DNA from: Candidatus Saccharimonadota bacterium
GTDB taxonomy: Bacteria; Patescibacteriota; Saccharimonadia; Saccharimonadales; UBA4665
DNA: 33,494 bases
Assembly (NCBI GenBank): GCA_014377695.1
Contig: JACMPA010000015.1
Span: 1-33,494, forward strand
Reading direction: 5' to 3'
Shown: piece after piece, positions 6,659 to 17,366 of the stretch
Layout of the letters: each line of letters starts with the position of its first letter
Position numbering within the stretch: position 1 is the first letter of the stretch
The notes under the pieces: generated by a model
Told to the model about the DNA's origin: nothing
Databases searched by the model: none
What the model saw: the letters and a program-made list of their open reading frames with translations, nothing else
Position numbers and translations under genes: made by a program

Positions 6659-8122
6659 ATGGATAAATTTTATGTAACAACCTCTATTCCCTATGTTAAC
6701 GCTGGCCCACACATCGGTTTCGCCATGGAACTATTACAGGGCGACGTTTTGGCTCGCTACGCTCGCCAACAGGGCAAGGAAGTCATATTTAGCACTGGCA
6801 CTGATGAACACGGCGGTAAAATCGCCGAAAAAGCCGAAGAGCGGGGTATGAAGCCACTCGAGTTCGCCGACTTGATTAGCAAAGATTTTAGTGACATGGC
6901 CAAGCTGCTTGACGCCAGTAACGACCGCTTTATTCGCACTACTCAAAAAGCGCACGAAGCGCGAGCCCAGGTTATTTGGGAAAACTTAGCCGAGGGTGAT
7001 GTGTACAAGGGTAAGTATGTTGGCTGGTATTGTACTGGTGACGAAGCCTTCTTCACCGAGACTGAAGTAAAAGCCAACAACGGTGTTTGCCCAGCTCACA
7101 ACCGCCCATACGACAAAATCGAAGAAGAAAATTATTTCTTTAAACTCAGTAAATATACACAACAAGTCGGTGATGCAATCAAATCAGGTGCCTTCCGCGT
7201 CATACCCGACACCAAACGCAACGAAATTCTATCAGTCATTGAGTCTGGCCTGGATGACATCAGTATTTCTCGTCCAAAAGACAAGATATCCTGGGGCATA
7301 CCCGTGCCTGGCGACAACACCCAAGTCATGTACGTTTGGTTCGAAGCACTCATGAATTACATAACGGTGCTAGGCTACCCAGAACACGCTGACTTCGAAA
7401 GATTCTGGCCCGCCGACGTTCAAATTATCGGTAAAGACATCAGCCGCTTCCATGCGGCAATCTGGCCCGCCATGTTGTTATCACTTGGCATTGCACTACC
7501 CAAAGCCCTCTACATACACGGTTTTGTAACGGTCGACGGCAAAAAAATGAGCAAAACACTCGGTAATGTGATCTCACCGGCAGACCTCGTGGCTAAATAC
7601 GGCGTCGACGCCTTCCGCTACTTTTTCCTACGGCATGTACCTAGTTATAACGACGGTGATTTTAGCCAAGACGAGTTTGACCGCGCCTATAACAACGAGT
7701 TGGCTAACGAACTCGGTAACGCCGTGCAGCGCACTGTAGCCATGATCCAAAAGTATCAAGACGGTGTCATCGGCGAAATTCCTACGGCACAGCACGACAT
7801 TGCCCTATACACCGCTGCAATCGACAATTGTCAGTTTGACCGGGCGCTCGATGAAGTCTGGGAACAAGTCCGCGGTCTCAACCAATACATTGACCTCGAA
7901 AAACCGTGGATGCTCGCCAAAGACAAAGATAACGATGACGGCCACTTGCGCGAGGTATTAGCCTACCAAGCCGGCTGTTTGCTAGAGATAGCTGATCTGT
8001 TAGAGCCATTTATGCCGGTTACTTCAACAGCTATTCGTAATATCTTTTCAGAGGGCCTGATTCGGCCGTACGAAGGCACTCTGTTCCCGAAGTTCGAAGC
8101 CATAGCCGATAAAGCTAAGTAG
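6659..8122 (+). CDS. metG: Methionyl-tRNA synthetase
   Basis: Charges tRNA-Met with methionine (class I synthetase). The Rossmann fold opens with PYVNAGPHIGFAMELLQGDV. The HIGH signature is H18-I-G-F21, its last His replaced by Phe. The KMSKS loop is K296-M-S-K-T300. STGTDEHGGKI and the ENYFFKLSKY segment are MetRS landmarks. A full zinc knuckle of four Cys is not seen; only the CPAHNRPYDKIE remnant is present. Length is 487 aa and the C-terminal EMAP-like tRNA-binding domain is absent. The gene is followed after 6 bp by tatD, a neighbour pairing seen in many bacteria, so they likely share a transcript. No Shine-Dalgarno precedes the ATG. Confidence 0.94.
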   Translation: MDKFYVTTSIPYVNAGPHIGFAMELLQGDVLARYARQQGKEVIFSTGTDEHGGKIAEKAEERGMKPLEFADLISKDFSDMAKLLDASNDRFIRTTQKAHEARAQVIWENLAEGDVYKGKYVGWYCTGDEAFFTETEVKANNGVCPAHNRPYDKIEEENYFFKLSKYTQQVGDAIKSGAFRVIPDTKRNEILSVIESGLDDISISRPKDKISWGIPVPGDNTQVMYVWFEALMNYITVLGYPEHADFERFWPADVQIIGKDISRFHAAIWPAMLLSLGIALPKALYIHGFVTVDGKKMSKTLGNVISPADLVAKYGVDAFRYFFLRHVPSYNDGDFSQDEFDRAYNNELANELGNAVQRTVAMIQKYQDGVIGEIPTAQHDIALYTAAIDNCQFDRALDEVWEQVRGLNQYIDLEKPWMLAKDKDNDDGHLREVLAYQAGCLLEIADLLEPFMPVTSTAIRNIFSEGLIRPYEGTLFPKFEAIADKAK

Positions 8123-8128
8123 ACACCA

Positions 8129-8938
8129 GTGGAACTCTTCGACACGCACTGTCATATACATGAATTAGTGGAGAAACTGACGCCGGTATACGATGTATGG
8201 CGTAAAGATGGTGTTGTACGCAATCCAGATGAAGTGATTCAGCGAGCTCACGATGCGGGCGTATCACGTATGGTGTGCATAGCTACTTCGGTTGAGGACA
8301 GCCAATTGGCCGTTGAATTTGTTGAACATCGAGACAACGTATGGGCGGCAATTGGCATTCACCCGCATGAAGCGCAACGCTACATCGGCCAGGATGATCT
8401 GCTAGACACGTTGGCAGGGCTTGTGGCGCGTCCGGGAGTGGTAGCAGTCGGTGAGTGCGGTCTAGATTATTTTTATAACCACAGTCCACGTGAGGCCCAG
8501 ATCGAAATTCTACGGTTTCAGATAGAATTAGCGTTACTGCACGATTTACCCCTGTCGTTCCATGTTCGTGAGGCGTATGACGACTTTTGGCCGATTTTTG
8601 AAGAGTACAAAGGAATCAGAGGCGTATTGCATAGTTTTACAGATAACAAAGCCAATATGGACCGGGCCATTGGGCATGGGCTATACATCGGTATGAATGG
8701 CATTGCGACGTTTGCAAAAGACGAGGCCCAAATTGCCATGTACCAGGCAATTCCACTGCAAAACTTAGTGCTTGAAACAGACGCTCCCTTCTTGACTCCA
8801 ACACCTTTCCGTGGTACAATTTGTGAGCCTTATCACACGGCAGCCGTTGCTGAGTTTGGAGCGAAATCTCGAGGTCTTACCTTAGACGAATTTGCTGCTA
8901 TAACTACTGCCAACGCTCGCAAGTTATTTGGCGTGTAA
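8129..8938 (+). CDS. tatD: TatD-family metal-dependent DNase
   Basis: TatD enzymes are metal-dependent 3'-5' nucleases with a TIM barrel. The ligands are visible: DTHCHIHE at the N-terminus (H-x-H), Glu in VGECGLDYFYNHS, His in FHVREAYDDF, His in LHSFTDN and the final LETDAPFLTP (Asp). Length (269 aa) is normal for the family. The start is GTG at 8129, 6 bp after the metG stop. An insertion of about 15 residues (VEKLTPVYDVWRKDGVVRN) follows the first motif. It is likely the second gene of a metG operon that may continue into the two small genes downstream. Confidence 0.92.
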   Translation: MELFDTHCHIHELVEKLTPVYDVWRKDGVVRNPDEVIQRAHDAGVSRMVCIATSVEDSQLAVEFVEHRDNVWAAIGIHPHEAQRYIGQDDLLDTLAGLVARPGVVAVGECGLDYFYNHSPREAQIEILRFQIELALLHDLPLSFHVREAYDDFWPIFEEYKGIRGVLHSFTDNKANMDRAIGHGLYIGMNGIATFAKDEAQIAMYQAIPLQNLVLETDAPFLTPTPFRGTICEPYHTAAVAEFGAKSRGLTLDEFAAITTANARKLFGV

Positions 8939-8947
8939 AGTACAAAT

Positions 8948-9370
8948 ATGCCGTTCAATCCAATCAAACAATTCTTGCCTCCAATGCCCGTCGAGACTGG
9001 CTTTATTCTAGACACCCATGAAGAGGTGAGCGCTCGCGTCAACGAAATCAAAAACAGCTGGGAAATTATTAGTCGTGTATTGCCGCTTCCTAAGCAGCCG
9101 GCCGAAATTAAGGATGATGCCGTGCAGCAGGCCGCCCGCATCGTGCAACACACTGCTCAAGTCGAGACTCAACCTGTTGCTGTAGATATGGGTCGCATTA
9201 CCGAGGCGCAGGCTCTCGATGCGGTGAACCAATTACATCTAAACCAAAACAACGAGCCACTTGTCGAAACTACCGTCGCTCCAGTCGTACGGCTTCCCGC
9301 CCGCCCGTTTAACCCTACCGTAACCGCGGCCCAGCAGGCCGTAAACGATGTGTTCCAGGATGCAGCGTAA
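8948..9370 (+). CDS. Hypothetical protein (140 aa), same unit as tatD
   Basis: Not recognised. The start ATG lies 9 bp after the tatD stop and the stop codon overlaps the next start by one base (TAATG). It has no signal peptide or membrane helix. The sequence is Gln-, Ala- and Val-rich with a predicted helical stretch (about 20-70) and a Pro/Arg-rich C-terminal part (VRLPARPFNPTVT). Tight coupling to the next gene suggests the two products act together. Confidence 0.7.
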   Translation: MPFNPIKQFLPPMPVETGFILDTHEEVSARVNEIKNSWEIISRVLPLPKQPAEIKDDAVQQAARIVQHTAQVETQPVAVDMGRITEAQALDAVNQLHLNQNNEPLVETTVAPVVRLPARPFNPTVTAAQQAVNDVFQDAA

Positions 9371-9750
9371 TGAATTTACTCCCAAGCATGAAGGCTCAGA
9401 AGCAAAAACAAGCTGAGCGCCAAGTAGATTTTAATAAAGCTTTGATTCACCATGAAGCCAAGATAGGCGGTACATTATTTGGACCAATCCCAGATGGCGC
9501 CCGTCGTGAATTCTTCTGCTTAGATCGCCACACTTGGGTCTGGCACGAAGAATGGGCCGACGCGAATACTGGCAAACGCCAGATTATGACAACTCGTTAC
9601 GACATTCGCCCAGACGGCGTGCTCAAATCACAAGGTGGTAATTCGTACCGCAAGTTGCAGGGCGTCGAGGCCCTGAACTTTCGCCAGGCAATCGACAGCT
9701 ACTGCAGCCGAGTCCTCGGCGAATACGACCGTATGCTCCAGGTCGCTTAA
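9370..9750 (+). CDS. Conserved hypothetical protein (126 aa)
   Basis: I recognise this as a type of small protein common in Saccharibacteria and related CPR genomes, without known function. A Lys/Gln-rich helical start is followed by HHEAKIGGTLFGPIPDGARR and an aromatic core CLDRHTWVWHEEW, then TTRYDIRPDGVLKSQGG and a helical tail with QAIDSYCSRV. It is soluble. The strong Trp/His/Glu core suggests a small folded domain. The start overlaps the preceding stop by one base, so translation is probably coupled. Confidence 0.75.
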   Translation: MNLLPSMKAQKQKQAERQVDFNKALIHHEAKIGGTLFGPIPDGARREFFCLDRHTWVWHEEWADANTGKRQIMTTRYDIRPDGVLKSQGGNSYRKLQGVEALNFRQAIDSYCSRVLGEYDRMLQVA

Positions 9751-9801
9751 TCGGCTTATTACTTACAATATTGGCATACGGTATACTCTCTGAGAAGTGC
9801 T

Positions 9802-10941
9802 ATGAGTGATCCTATATATTTTGACTATGCTGCCGCCACACCGCTCGATCCTCGAGTACTACAAGCTATGCAGCCGTTTTATGTTGATAAATTCTACAAT
9901 CCTTCGGCTACGTACTTGGCTGCCAAAGGTGTGGCGCATGACCTTGATGCGGCCCGAGTGACAGTCGCCGCTAGCCTTGGTGTCCGGCCGGCCGAAATCA
10001 TATTTACAGCTGGCGGCACAGAGGCCAACAATCTGGCAATCAAAGGCGTCCTGGAACAATATCCATCCGGCAACGTCGTGATGAGTGCCGTTGAGCATGA
10101 ATCTGTGTTGGCACCAGCCGCACGACATGATCATCGAACTGTTGCCGTCAAAAAAGATGGCACGATTGATTTAGTTGATTTGGAATTCAAAATCGATGAG
10201 CAAACGGTACTCGTGAGCATTATGTACGCCAACAATGAAGTGGGTACCATTGAGCCGTTAAAAAATGTCGCGGAGATCATCAAACGAAAGCGTGCTCAGC
10301 GCTCCGGAGCCCAAATGCTACCGTTATATCTGCACACTGATGCCTGCCAGGCGGCCAATTATTTAGACCTCCATGTATCGCGGCTGGGCGTTGATTTATT
10401 GACCCTCAACGGTGGAAAGATTTATGGCCCAAAGCAAAGTGGTGCGCTCTACGTTGGGTCGCATGTTCAACTGCAACCACAAGTGCTAGGCGGTGGCCAA
10501 GAACGGGGGCTTCGCAGCGGGACCGAAAACGTAGCGCAGTGCGTCGGCTTAGCTGAGGCACTGAACATCGCGCAGCAGGGACGTAGTGCTGAAGCCGAGC
10601 GGCTTCAGCAGCTCCAGCGCTATTTCTTTGCGGAGATTGAAACGCGGCTGCCCATAGCAATCATCAACGGTTCTCGCAAAAAGCGTCTACCAAATAACTT
10701 GCACATCACAATTCCGGGCATCGACAATGAACGAGTTCTAATGCAACTGGATGAAGTCGGCATCTTAGCGGCGGCCGGTTCAGCCTGTAGTGCCAGTGAT
10801 GAAGAACCGTCCCATGTACTGCGTGCGATGGGGGTAAATGAAGTCGACGCGCAGGCCAGCCTGCGCTTTACGATGGGCCGCAAAACCACCCAGTTACACA
10901 TCGATGAACTACTAGTTCAACTAGTACGAATTAGTCGCTAG
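9802..10941 (+). CDS. Cysteine desulfurase (IscS/NifS type)
   Basis: PLP enzyme that turns cysteine into alanine and holds the released sulfur as a persulfide. The fold-type-I hallmarks are present: opening YFDYAAATPLDP, TAGGTEANNLAIKG, VEHESV, HTDACQA, the PLP lysine K206 in NGGKIYGPK, and GLRSGTENV. The active-site cysteine is in AAGSACSASDEEPSHVL near residue 330, with the short-loop class I arrangement. Length (379 aa) is normal. No iscU, sufB or other Fe-S assembly gene is adjacent. Since mnmA is in the window, sulfur supply for tRNA 2-thiouridine is a likely role. A TATACT box lies at 9782-9787. Confidence 0.92.
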   Translation: MSDPIYFDYAAATPLDPRVLQAMQPFYVDKFYNPSATYLAAKGVAHDLDAARVTVAASLGVRPAEIIFTAGGTEANNLAIKGVLEQYPSGNVVMSAVEHESVLAPAARHDHRTVAVKKDGTIDLVDLEFKIDEQTVLVSIMYANNEVGTIEPLKNVAEIIKRKRAQRSGAQMLPLYLHTDACQAANYLDLHVSRLGVDLLTLNGGKIYGPKQSGALYVGSHVQLQPQVLGGGQERGLRSGTENVAQCVGLAEALNIAQQGRSAEAERLQQLQRYFFAEIETRLPIAIINGSRKKRLPNNLHITIPGIDNERVLMQLDEVGILAAAGSACSASDEEPSHVLRAMGVNEVDAQASLRFTMGRKTTQLHIDELLVQLVRISR

Positions 10942-10942
10942 T

Positions 10943-10970
10943 TTGTAGCTAGTGCTGCAATTGTTATACT
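10943..10970 (+). promoter_or_regulatory. Promoter of the F1-like ATPase operon
   Basis: TTGTAG (10943-10948), 16-bp spacer, TATACT (10965-10970). The ATG at 10982 follows 11 bp after the -10. The GTG at 10952 lies inside this promoter and is therefore unlikely to be the start. Confidence 0.55.
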
Positions 10971-10981
10971 TGTGCTTATAT

Positions 10982-11890
10982 ATGCACAAAAATAAAAACT
11001 ATAGACTAAATGCCGCGCTGCTACTTGGCTCGGTACTACTGTTATGTACTCCAGCAAGCGTACTGGCGGCGACAACAACAACACCTACTACTAAAGGAAG
11101 CACCACTAATAAATCGACGCTCCAAGATGGATCGACCAGCCAAGCCGTAACCCAAGGGTATGGTACAACTACTCCGCTGCAGAACGGTATGATCGTGAAA
11201 CTCGTTGATAAAGACGGATCAAAAGTCGAACCGCTGACTGATGCCACCGTATCGAAGATGCAAGGCGTTGTGGTCGCTGCTAATGACGCCACGGTGACGA
11301 TTTCTAATGATGGAAATATAGGACAGGTGTTCGTCGCAACATTTGGGCATTACGACGTGCTAGTGAGCAACCAGAATGGGCCAATCAAATCGGGTGATTA
11401 CATCACAATATCAGCGATCGCTGGAGTCGGCATGAAGGTGGACACGACCCAGCCGACGGTCTTAGGTAAGGCAACCGGTAGCTTTACGGGCAATGGCACC
11501 GTGGCCGGCAGTGCCAAACTAAAGGATTCGACCGGCAAAGAAGTGTCGGTGTCACTTGGTAGGATTCCGGTCGACATCACAATTTCGCATAACCCTTTGC
11601 AGCAGGCAGCAGCGAACGGTTTGCCAAGTTTTTTGGAGCACGCTAGCGAAGCGGTTGCTGGTAAAGTCGTTAGCCCCGCCCGGGTTTATGTAGCGCTGAT
11701 CGTACTGCTCATGAGCACCTTCGTAGCCGGTGGAATCTTGTATTCTGGTGTTCGTGGTGGGCTGATAGCCATCGGCCGTAACCCGTTAGCCAAGAAGCAA
11801 ATTGTTGCTGGTATTGTGCGGGTAGTTTTGTCGGGGTTAATTTGTTTTGTTCTGGGCGTGTTCGGAGTATACTTACTACTGAAGCTTTAG
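10982..11890 (+). CDS. Secreted protein with C-terminal F-ATPase c-subunit-like hairpin
   Basis: 302 aa. Residues 1-29 form a Sec signal peptide (KNKNYR, hydrophobic core, cleavage after SVLA). A Thr/Ser-rich linker follows. A beta-rich extracellular domain (about 65-200) contains IKSGDYITISAIAGVGMK and PTVLGKATGSF, a pattern I associate with CPR and phage-fibre-like surface proteins. Two membrane helices close the protein (about 235-257 and 279-300), joined by GLIAIGRNPLAKKQ. The R-N-P loop (266-268) and the 34 residues from Pro to the C-terminus match the spacing of F-type c subunits, and the predicted topology (loop inside, both ends outside) is also that of c. The position of the essential Asp/Glu, 18 residues after Pro, is Leu286, and neither helix holds any acidic residue. 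It occupies the c-subunit place in the ATPase operon. The similarity to c is my inference. Confidence 0.72.
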   Translation: MHKNKNYRLNAALLLGSVLLLCTPASVLAATTTTPTTKGSTTNKSTLQDGSTSQAVTQGYGTTTPLQNGMIVKLVDKDGSKVEPLTDATVSKMQGVVVAANDATVTISNDGNIGQVFVATFGHYDVLVSNQNGPIKSGDYITISAIAGVGMKVDTTQPTVLGKATGSFTGNGTVAGSAKLKDSTGKEVSVSLGRIPVDITISHNPLQQAAANGLPSFLEHASEAVAGKVVSPARVYVALIVLLMSTFVAGGILYSGVRGGLIAIGRNPLAKKQIVAGIVRVVLSGLICFVLGVFGVYLLLKL

Positions 11891-11994
11891 CGTTTTACCA
11901 ACAGTGGTACTCGTACCAAACACATCACCAAAGGCAGTAAAATAGCTAAGCAATAGTAACTTCCAAGATATATGCGGTGGGAAGAATATAAACA

Positions 11995-12609
11995 ATGACA
12001 ATCTGGTGGCTCGTTCTCATACTCGTTTTTATCGGCTCCGTCGGACTGGGTTTTGTGTGGATTATTACGCACCTTGGTGCCACCGCCCCAGCCAAAACCA
12101 CCACCGACCTGATCGAAGATAGCAAAAAAGACGTCGAGCACTTATTTAACGAAGAGTTCCGTGAGGAGCTGCGCAACCGTGGCCGGTTGCACTTCGAAAA
12201 GATCATCGGTGAAAATGCCATGTTTTTGCAACAAGATTTGCGCTTAACTACTTCTCAGCTGAACGAGTATATGAAGACCGAGATCACCCGTAAACTGACC
12301 TCGGAGTTTGATAAGTATGAACAATCAATCGATGATGCCAAACAGATGGCCATTGATTCGATTCAGAAAACAAATGCGGCCATTGATGAACAGCGCGCCT
12401 TGCTCGGTCAGCAGGTCCAAAAGGAAATTGTTGCTGAAAAGCAGCAAATGGTCCAGCGGTTTGAGCAAAACATGACCGACATCATCAACCATTACGTTAT
12501 TGCCGCCATCGGTAACCAAATTGACTTGAACGACCAGTTGGAGTACATTCTGTCCGACTTGCAAGCTAACAAAGAAGCGATTATTCAGGACATACTCAAT
12601 GGTGCTTAA
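11995..12609 (+). CDS. ATP synthase b-subunit-like stator protein
   Basis: 204 aa. An N-terminal membrane helix (about 4-23: WWLVLILVFIGSVGLGFVW) is followed by a long helical, charged, coiled-coil-like cytoplasmic part (about 35-175) and a final helical tail (NDQLEYILSDLQANKEAI). This is the architecture of the peripheral-stalk b subunit that ties F1 to the membrane. The primary sequence is divergent, so the call rests on shape and on position directly before delta, alpha, gamma and beta. It could serve as the static anchor in an F1-like motor. A purine-rich stretch GGTGGGAAG lies somewhat far (10-12 nt) from the ATG. Confidence 0.75.
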   Translation: MTIWWLVLILVFIGSVGLGFVWIITHLGATAPAKTTTDLIEDSKKDVEHLFNEEFREELRNRGRLHFEKIIGENAMFLQQDLRLTTSQLNEYMKTEITRKLTSEFDKYEQSIDDAKQMAIDSIQKTNAAIDEQRALLGQQVQKEIVAEKQQMVQRFEQNMTDIINHYVIAAIGNQIDLNDQLEYILSDLQANKEAIIQDILNGA

Positions 12610-12640
12610 TTACCACAGATTCGGACAGTACGAGTCTGGC

Positions 12641-12657
12641 ACGAAGCCTGGCTTCGT
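12641..12657 (+). repeat. Palindrome between b-like and delta genes
   Basis: ACGAAGCCTGGCTTCGT can fold into a 6-7 bp hairpin 23 nt before the delta start codon and just ahead of the AGAGG ribosome-binding site. It might tune translation or mRNA stability between stator genes, but no T-tract follows, so it is not a standard terminator. Confidence 0.4.
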
Positions 12658-12680
12658 AATTCTCTCCAGAGGTTTTCGAA

Positions 12681-13223
12681 ATGTCTGATGCTAAAATGGT
12701 TGGTTTGCCGATTCTAGTGGCAAGCCCAGTCGACCTCGGTCGGATGATTCGCGAGGCGGAAGCTATCGACAGCACACTATCCCAGGAATCACTCCGTGGT
12801 GCAGATGTAACCGTAGTCCCAAAGATGAGTGAACTTTTGAGCCAAACTGTCGAAATGAACAAGCTTAATCTGATACAGTCGAATGACCGCAAACTGTTAG
12901 TACAATTCCTGACCAGTACCCGAGATAAAGCCCCCCGTTTGCATATGAGTTTTAGTGCTGACCCATCGCCACAGTTCAGCGCCAAACTCACCTCTTGGTT
13001 ACGCGAAAATATCCACCCCTTGGTTCTCATTACCATTGGCTTACAGCCAAATATTGGGGCCGGCAGCGTGGTGCGGACCACGAATAAATACTTTGATTTT
13101 TCACTTGGTAAAGCACTTACCAAAAACCGTACAATGTTAATGACTCAGCTGCGCCAAGCTGTAACCGACCAACAAGCCAACGAGGCTAAAATGCCAACTG
13201 AGACCGCCGAGGTACCCGCATGA
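12681..13223 (+). CDS. F1-type ATPase delta subunit (AtpH-like)
   Basis: Delta joins the peripheral stalk to the top of the alpha/beta hexamer. The 180-aa length is normal. The N-terminal part is helical. The C-terminal domain shows the family's most conserved stretch: NIGAGSVVRTTNKYFDFSLG, equivalent to the G-G-x-x-x-R-x-G-D-x-x-x-D-x-S-x-x motif, then a terminal helix. The rest is poorly conserved, as is usual for delta. The stop overlaps the alpha start by 4 bp (ATGA), so translation should be coupled. An AGAGG ribosome-binding site precedes the ATG. Confidence 0.83.
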   Translation: MSDAKMVGLPILVASPVDLGRMIREAEAIDSTLSQESLRGADVTVVPKMSELLSQTVEMNKLNLIQSNDRKLLVQFLTSTRDKAPRLHMSFSADPSPQFSAKLTSWLRENIHPLVLITIGLQPNIGAGSVVRTTNKYFDFSLGKALTKNRTMLMTQLRQAVTDQQANEAKMPTETAEVPA

Positions 13224-14877
13224 GTGCCAATAGCCAACACTTCGATAAGTTGATCCAAAGTGGTAATCCTGTCGGTGAGGTAATTGCCGTCGATAAATTT
13301 TTGGTCAAAGCCAGCGGTCTTCAGCCATGTACGGTGCACGCTCTGATTATGTTTGATGATGGTTCCAAGGGGTTTGTGCACCAAGTTCAATCAGACCACG
13401 TGGTTATTTTGCATCTAGGTGCCATCAACCTCCGGGTTGGAACGGTTGCCGTCGTACAACATCAAGAACTCGTGTGTAAAGTTGGCAAAGACTTCATTGG
13501 GCGGGTGGTGTCAGTAACCGGCGATCCGCTCGACGGTAAGGGGCCGATTGCTGCCTCAGCATCTTGGCCGGTATTCAACACAGCTCCACCACTGTATGAG
13601 CGCAAACTTGTCGACGCCCAGCTGGAATCTGGCGTAACCGCTATCGATGCGCTGTTCCCAATGGTTCGCGGCCAGCGCATGGCGTTATTAGGTGACAGCA
13701 AGTCAGGCAAAAGCACCATTGTGACGCAGCTAGCCATCAATCAAAAAAACACTGACCAAATTGTGGTATATTGCTTAATTGCCAAGCGGCGCAGTGACAT
13801 CGACACCCTCTTAACCCGCTTGAATGAGAATGGTGGCATGGAAAAAGCTATCGTCGTAGTATCGACTATGTTTGAATCACTCATCATGAGCTACATCGCA
13901 CCATACGTTGCCTGCAGTTTGGCAGAATACCTTTGGCAAGAATGCAACCAAGATACCATCATCATTTATGATGATTTAACTTCGCACGCCCACGCCTACC
14001 GTGAAGTAGCGCTGATGTCAGGCGTTAGCCCAGGTCGTGACTCTTACCCTGGAGATATGTTCTACGCTCACTCTAGCCTCCTTGAGCGGGCCGGTCGATT
14101 GGATCGTAACGGCGCATGCTTGACGAGTGTGCCCGTAGTGCACGCTGCCAACGGCGATATCACCGCGTATTTGCCGACCAACATCATGTCCATTACCGAC
14201 GGACAGTGGATCCTTGATATGGAAACCTTCCGCGCTGGTATTCGTCCGGCTGTCAGCATGGGACTCAGCGTGACCCGTGCCGGTGGTGTTGGGCACAACA
14301 AGCGCCAAAAAAACCTGGCAGCCAGCACACTCAAAATCTTGGCTGATTATCGCCAAGCCGAAGAATTCTCCCACTTTGGTTCCGAGCTTGGCGCCGATGC
14401 GAAACACGCCCTAGAGACTGGTAAGCGTATTTTTGAGATGCTCACCCAAAGTCCAACCGACACGTTCTCGCTTTGGGCGCAGCAACTGATGATGGATATT
14501 ATTCTTAACCTCGAAGCGGGTGCCGAACTCGATATCAGCTCCATGAAACTGTTAGTGAATGAAGCCGGAAAACGCATTACCAAAGACGAAGAATTTGAGG
14601 CAATTCGCGATGAGGTAAAAGCCAAAGTCGCTAAACTGCCAGCGCCACCAGAACCGCCAAAGGAAGAACCAAAGCCATTGACTGAGGCCGAAAGCAAAGA
14701 CGCAAAGAAAAAAGATAAGAAGCACGACAAAGAAGAGAAGAAGGCTGCTGAAGAAAAGGCCAAGGCCGACGAAAAGGCTGCTAAAGAAGCACAGTCCAAC
14801 CCGGAGGCTGCTCCTGCCAATGAAGCCACAGCCGAGCCACCAAAAGAAGACCCCAAGAATGTAGCGGAGACCGGAGC

Positions 14878-14881
<4 letters not shown>
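13220..14881 (+). CDS. atpA: F1-type ATPase alpha subunit, C-terminally extended
   Basis: Non-catalytic, nucleotide-binding subunit of the F1 hexamer. P-loop GDSKSGKST (about residues 157-165; canonical alpha has GDRQTGKT). Other landmarks are IIIYDDLTSHAHAYRE, PGRDSYPGDMFYAHSSLLERA, SAYxPTN-like TAYLPTNIMSITDGQ, and GLSVTRAGG, which holds the arginine finger that completes the beta catalytic site. The N-terminal helical segment that normally meets delta is short. From about residue 480 the protein ends in a roughly 70-aa Lys/Glu/Ala/Pro-rich tail (DAKKKDKKHDKEEKK and similar), probably disordered and not part of ordinary alpha subunits. Coupled by ATGA overlaps to delta before it and gamma after it. 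The similarity to ordinary alpha is clear but divergent. Confidence 0.92.
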
Positions 14882-17048
<2,167 letters not shown>

Positions 17049-17051
17049 CAA

Positions 17052-17348
17052 ATGGGTGACGAGAAGCAGGTCGAAAATAACGCGGTCGATAACATCGAGA
17101 AGGGCGTTAATATGGCTGTAAAGGTCTACTCGCCTTACAAAGTATATTTCGATGGCCTAGCCCTCAGCGTAAGTGCCGCCAGCAAGACCGGCAACTTCGA
17201 CATCCTTCCTAAGCACCACAACTTCATAACCCTGTTAGCACCCTGCGATTTAGTCGTGCGTACCGACAAAGAAGAACAGGTCATACCTATATCTGGCGGC
17301 ATTATGCACGTCAAAGCCGATGATTTAGTCGTTTTCCTCGACGTCTAA
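17052..17348 (+). CDS. atpC: F1-type ATPase epsilon subunit, short form
   Basis: Epsilon sits at the foot of gamma and contacts the c ring. The beta-sandwich domain is clear: VYSPYKVYFDGLALSVSA, then GNFDILPKHHNFITLLAPCDL and a closing ISGGIMHVKADDLVVFLDV. The protein ends there. The C-terminal two-helix domain, which inhibits ATP hydrolysis in many bacteria, is missing. Two starts are possible: ATG at 17052, 3 bp after the beta stop, or ATG at 17112 behind an AGAAGGGC ribosome-binding site, which would begin right at the conserved domain (78 aa). Last gene of the operon; it converges on the fibre gene with an 18-bp gap and no terminator in it. Confidence 0.85.
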   Translation: MGDEKQVENNAVDNIEKGVNMAVKVYSPYKVYFDGLALSVSAASKTGNFDILPKHHNFITLLAPCDLVVRTDKEEQVIPISGGIMHVKADDLVVFLDV

Positions 17349-17366
17349 ACTTACGACGCCAGGTAC

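Noticed and set aside
10952-10981. Upstream GTG start for the c-like protein (10 extra residues)
   Set aside because: It lies inside the TTGTAG-16-TATACT promoter and spoils the normal signal-peptide N-terminus; ATG 10982 is better.
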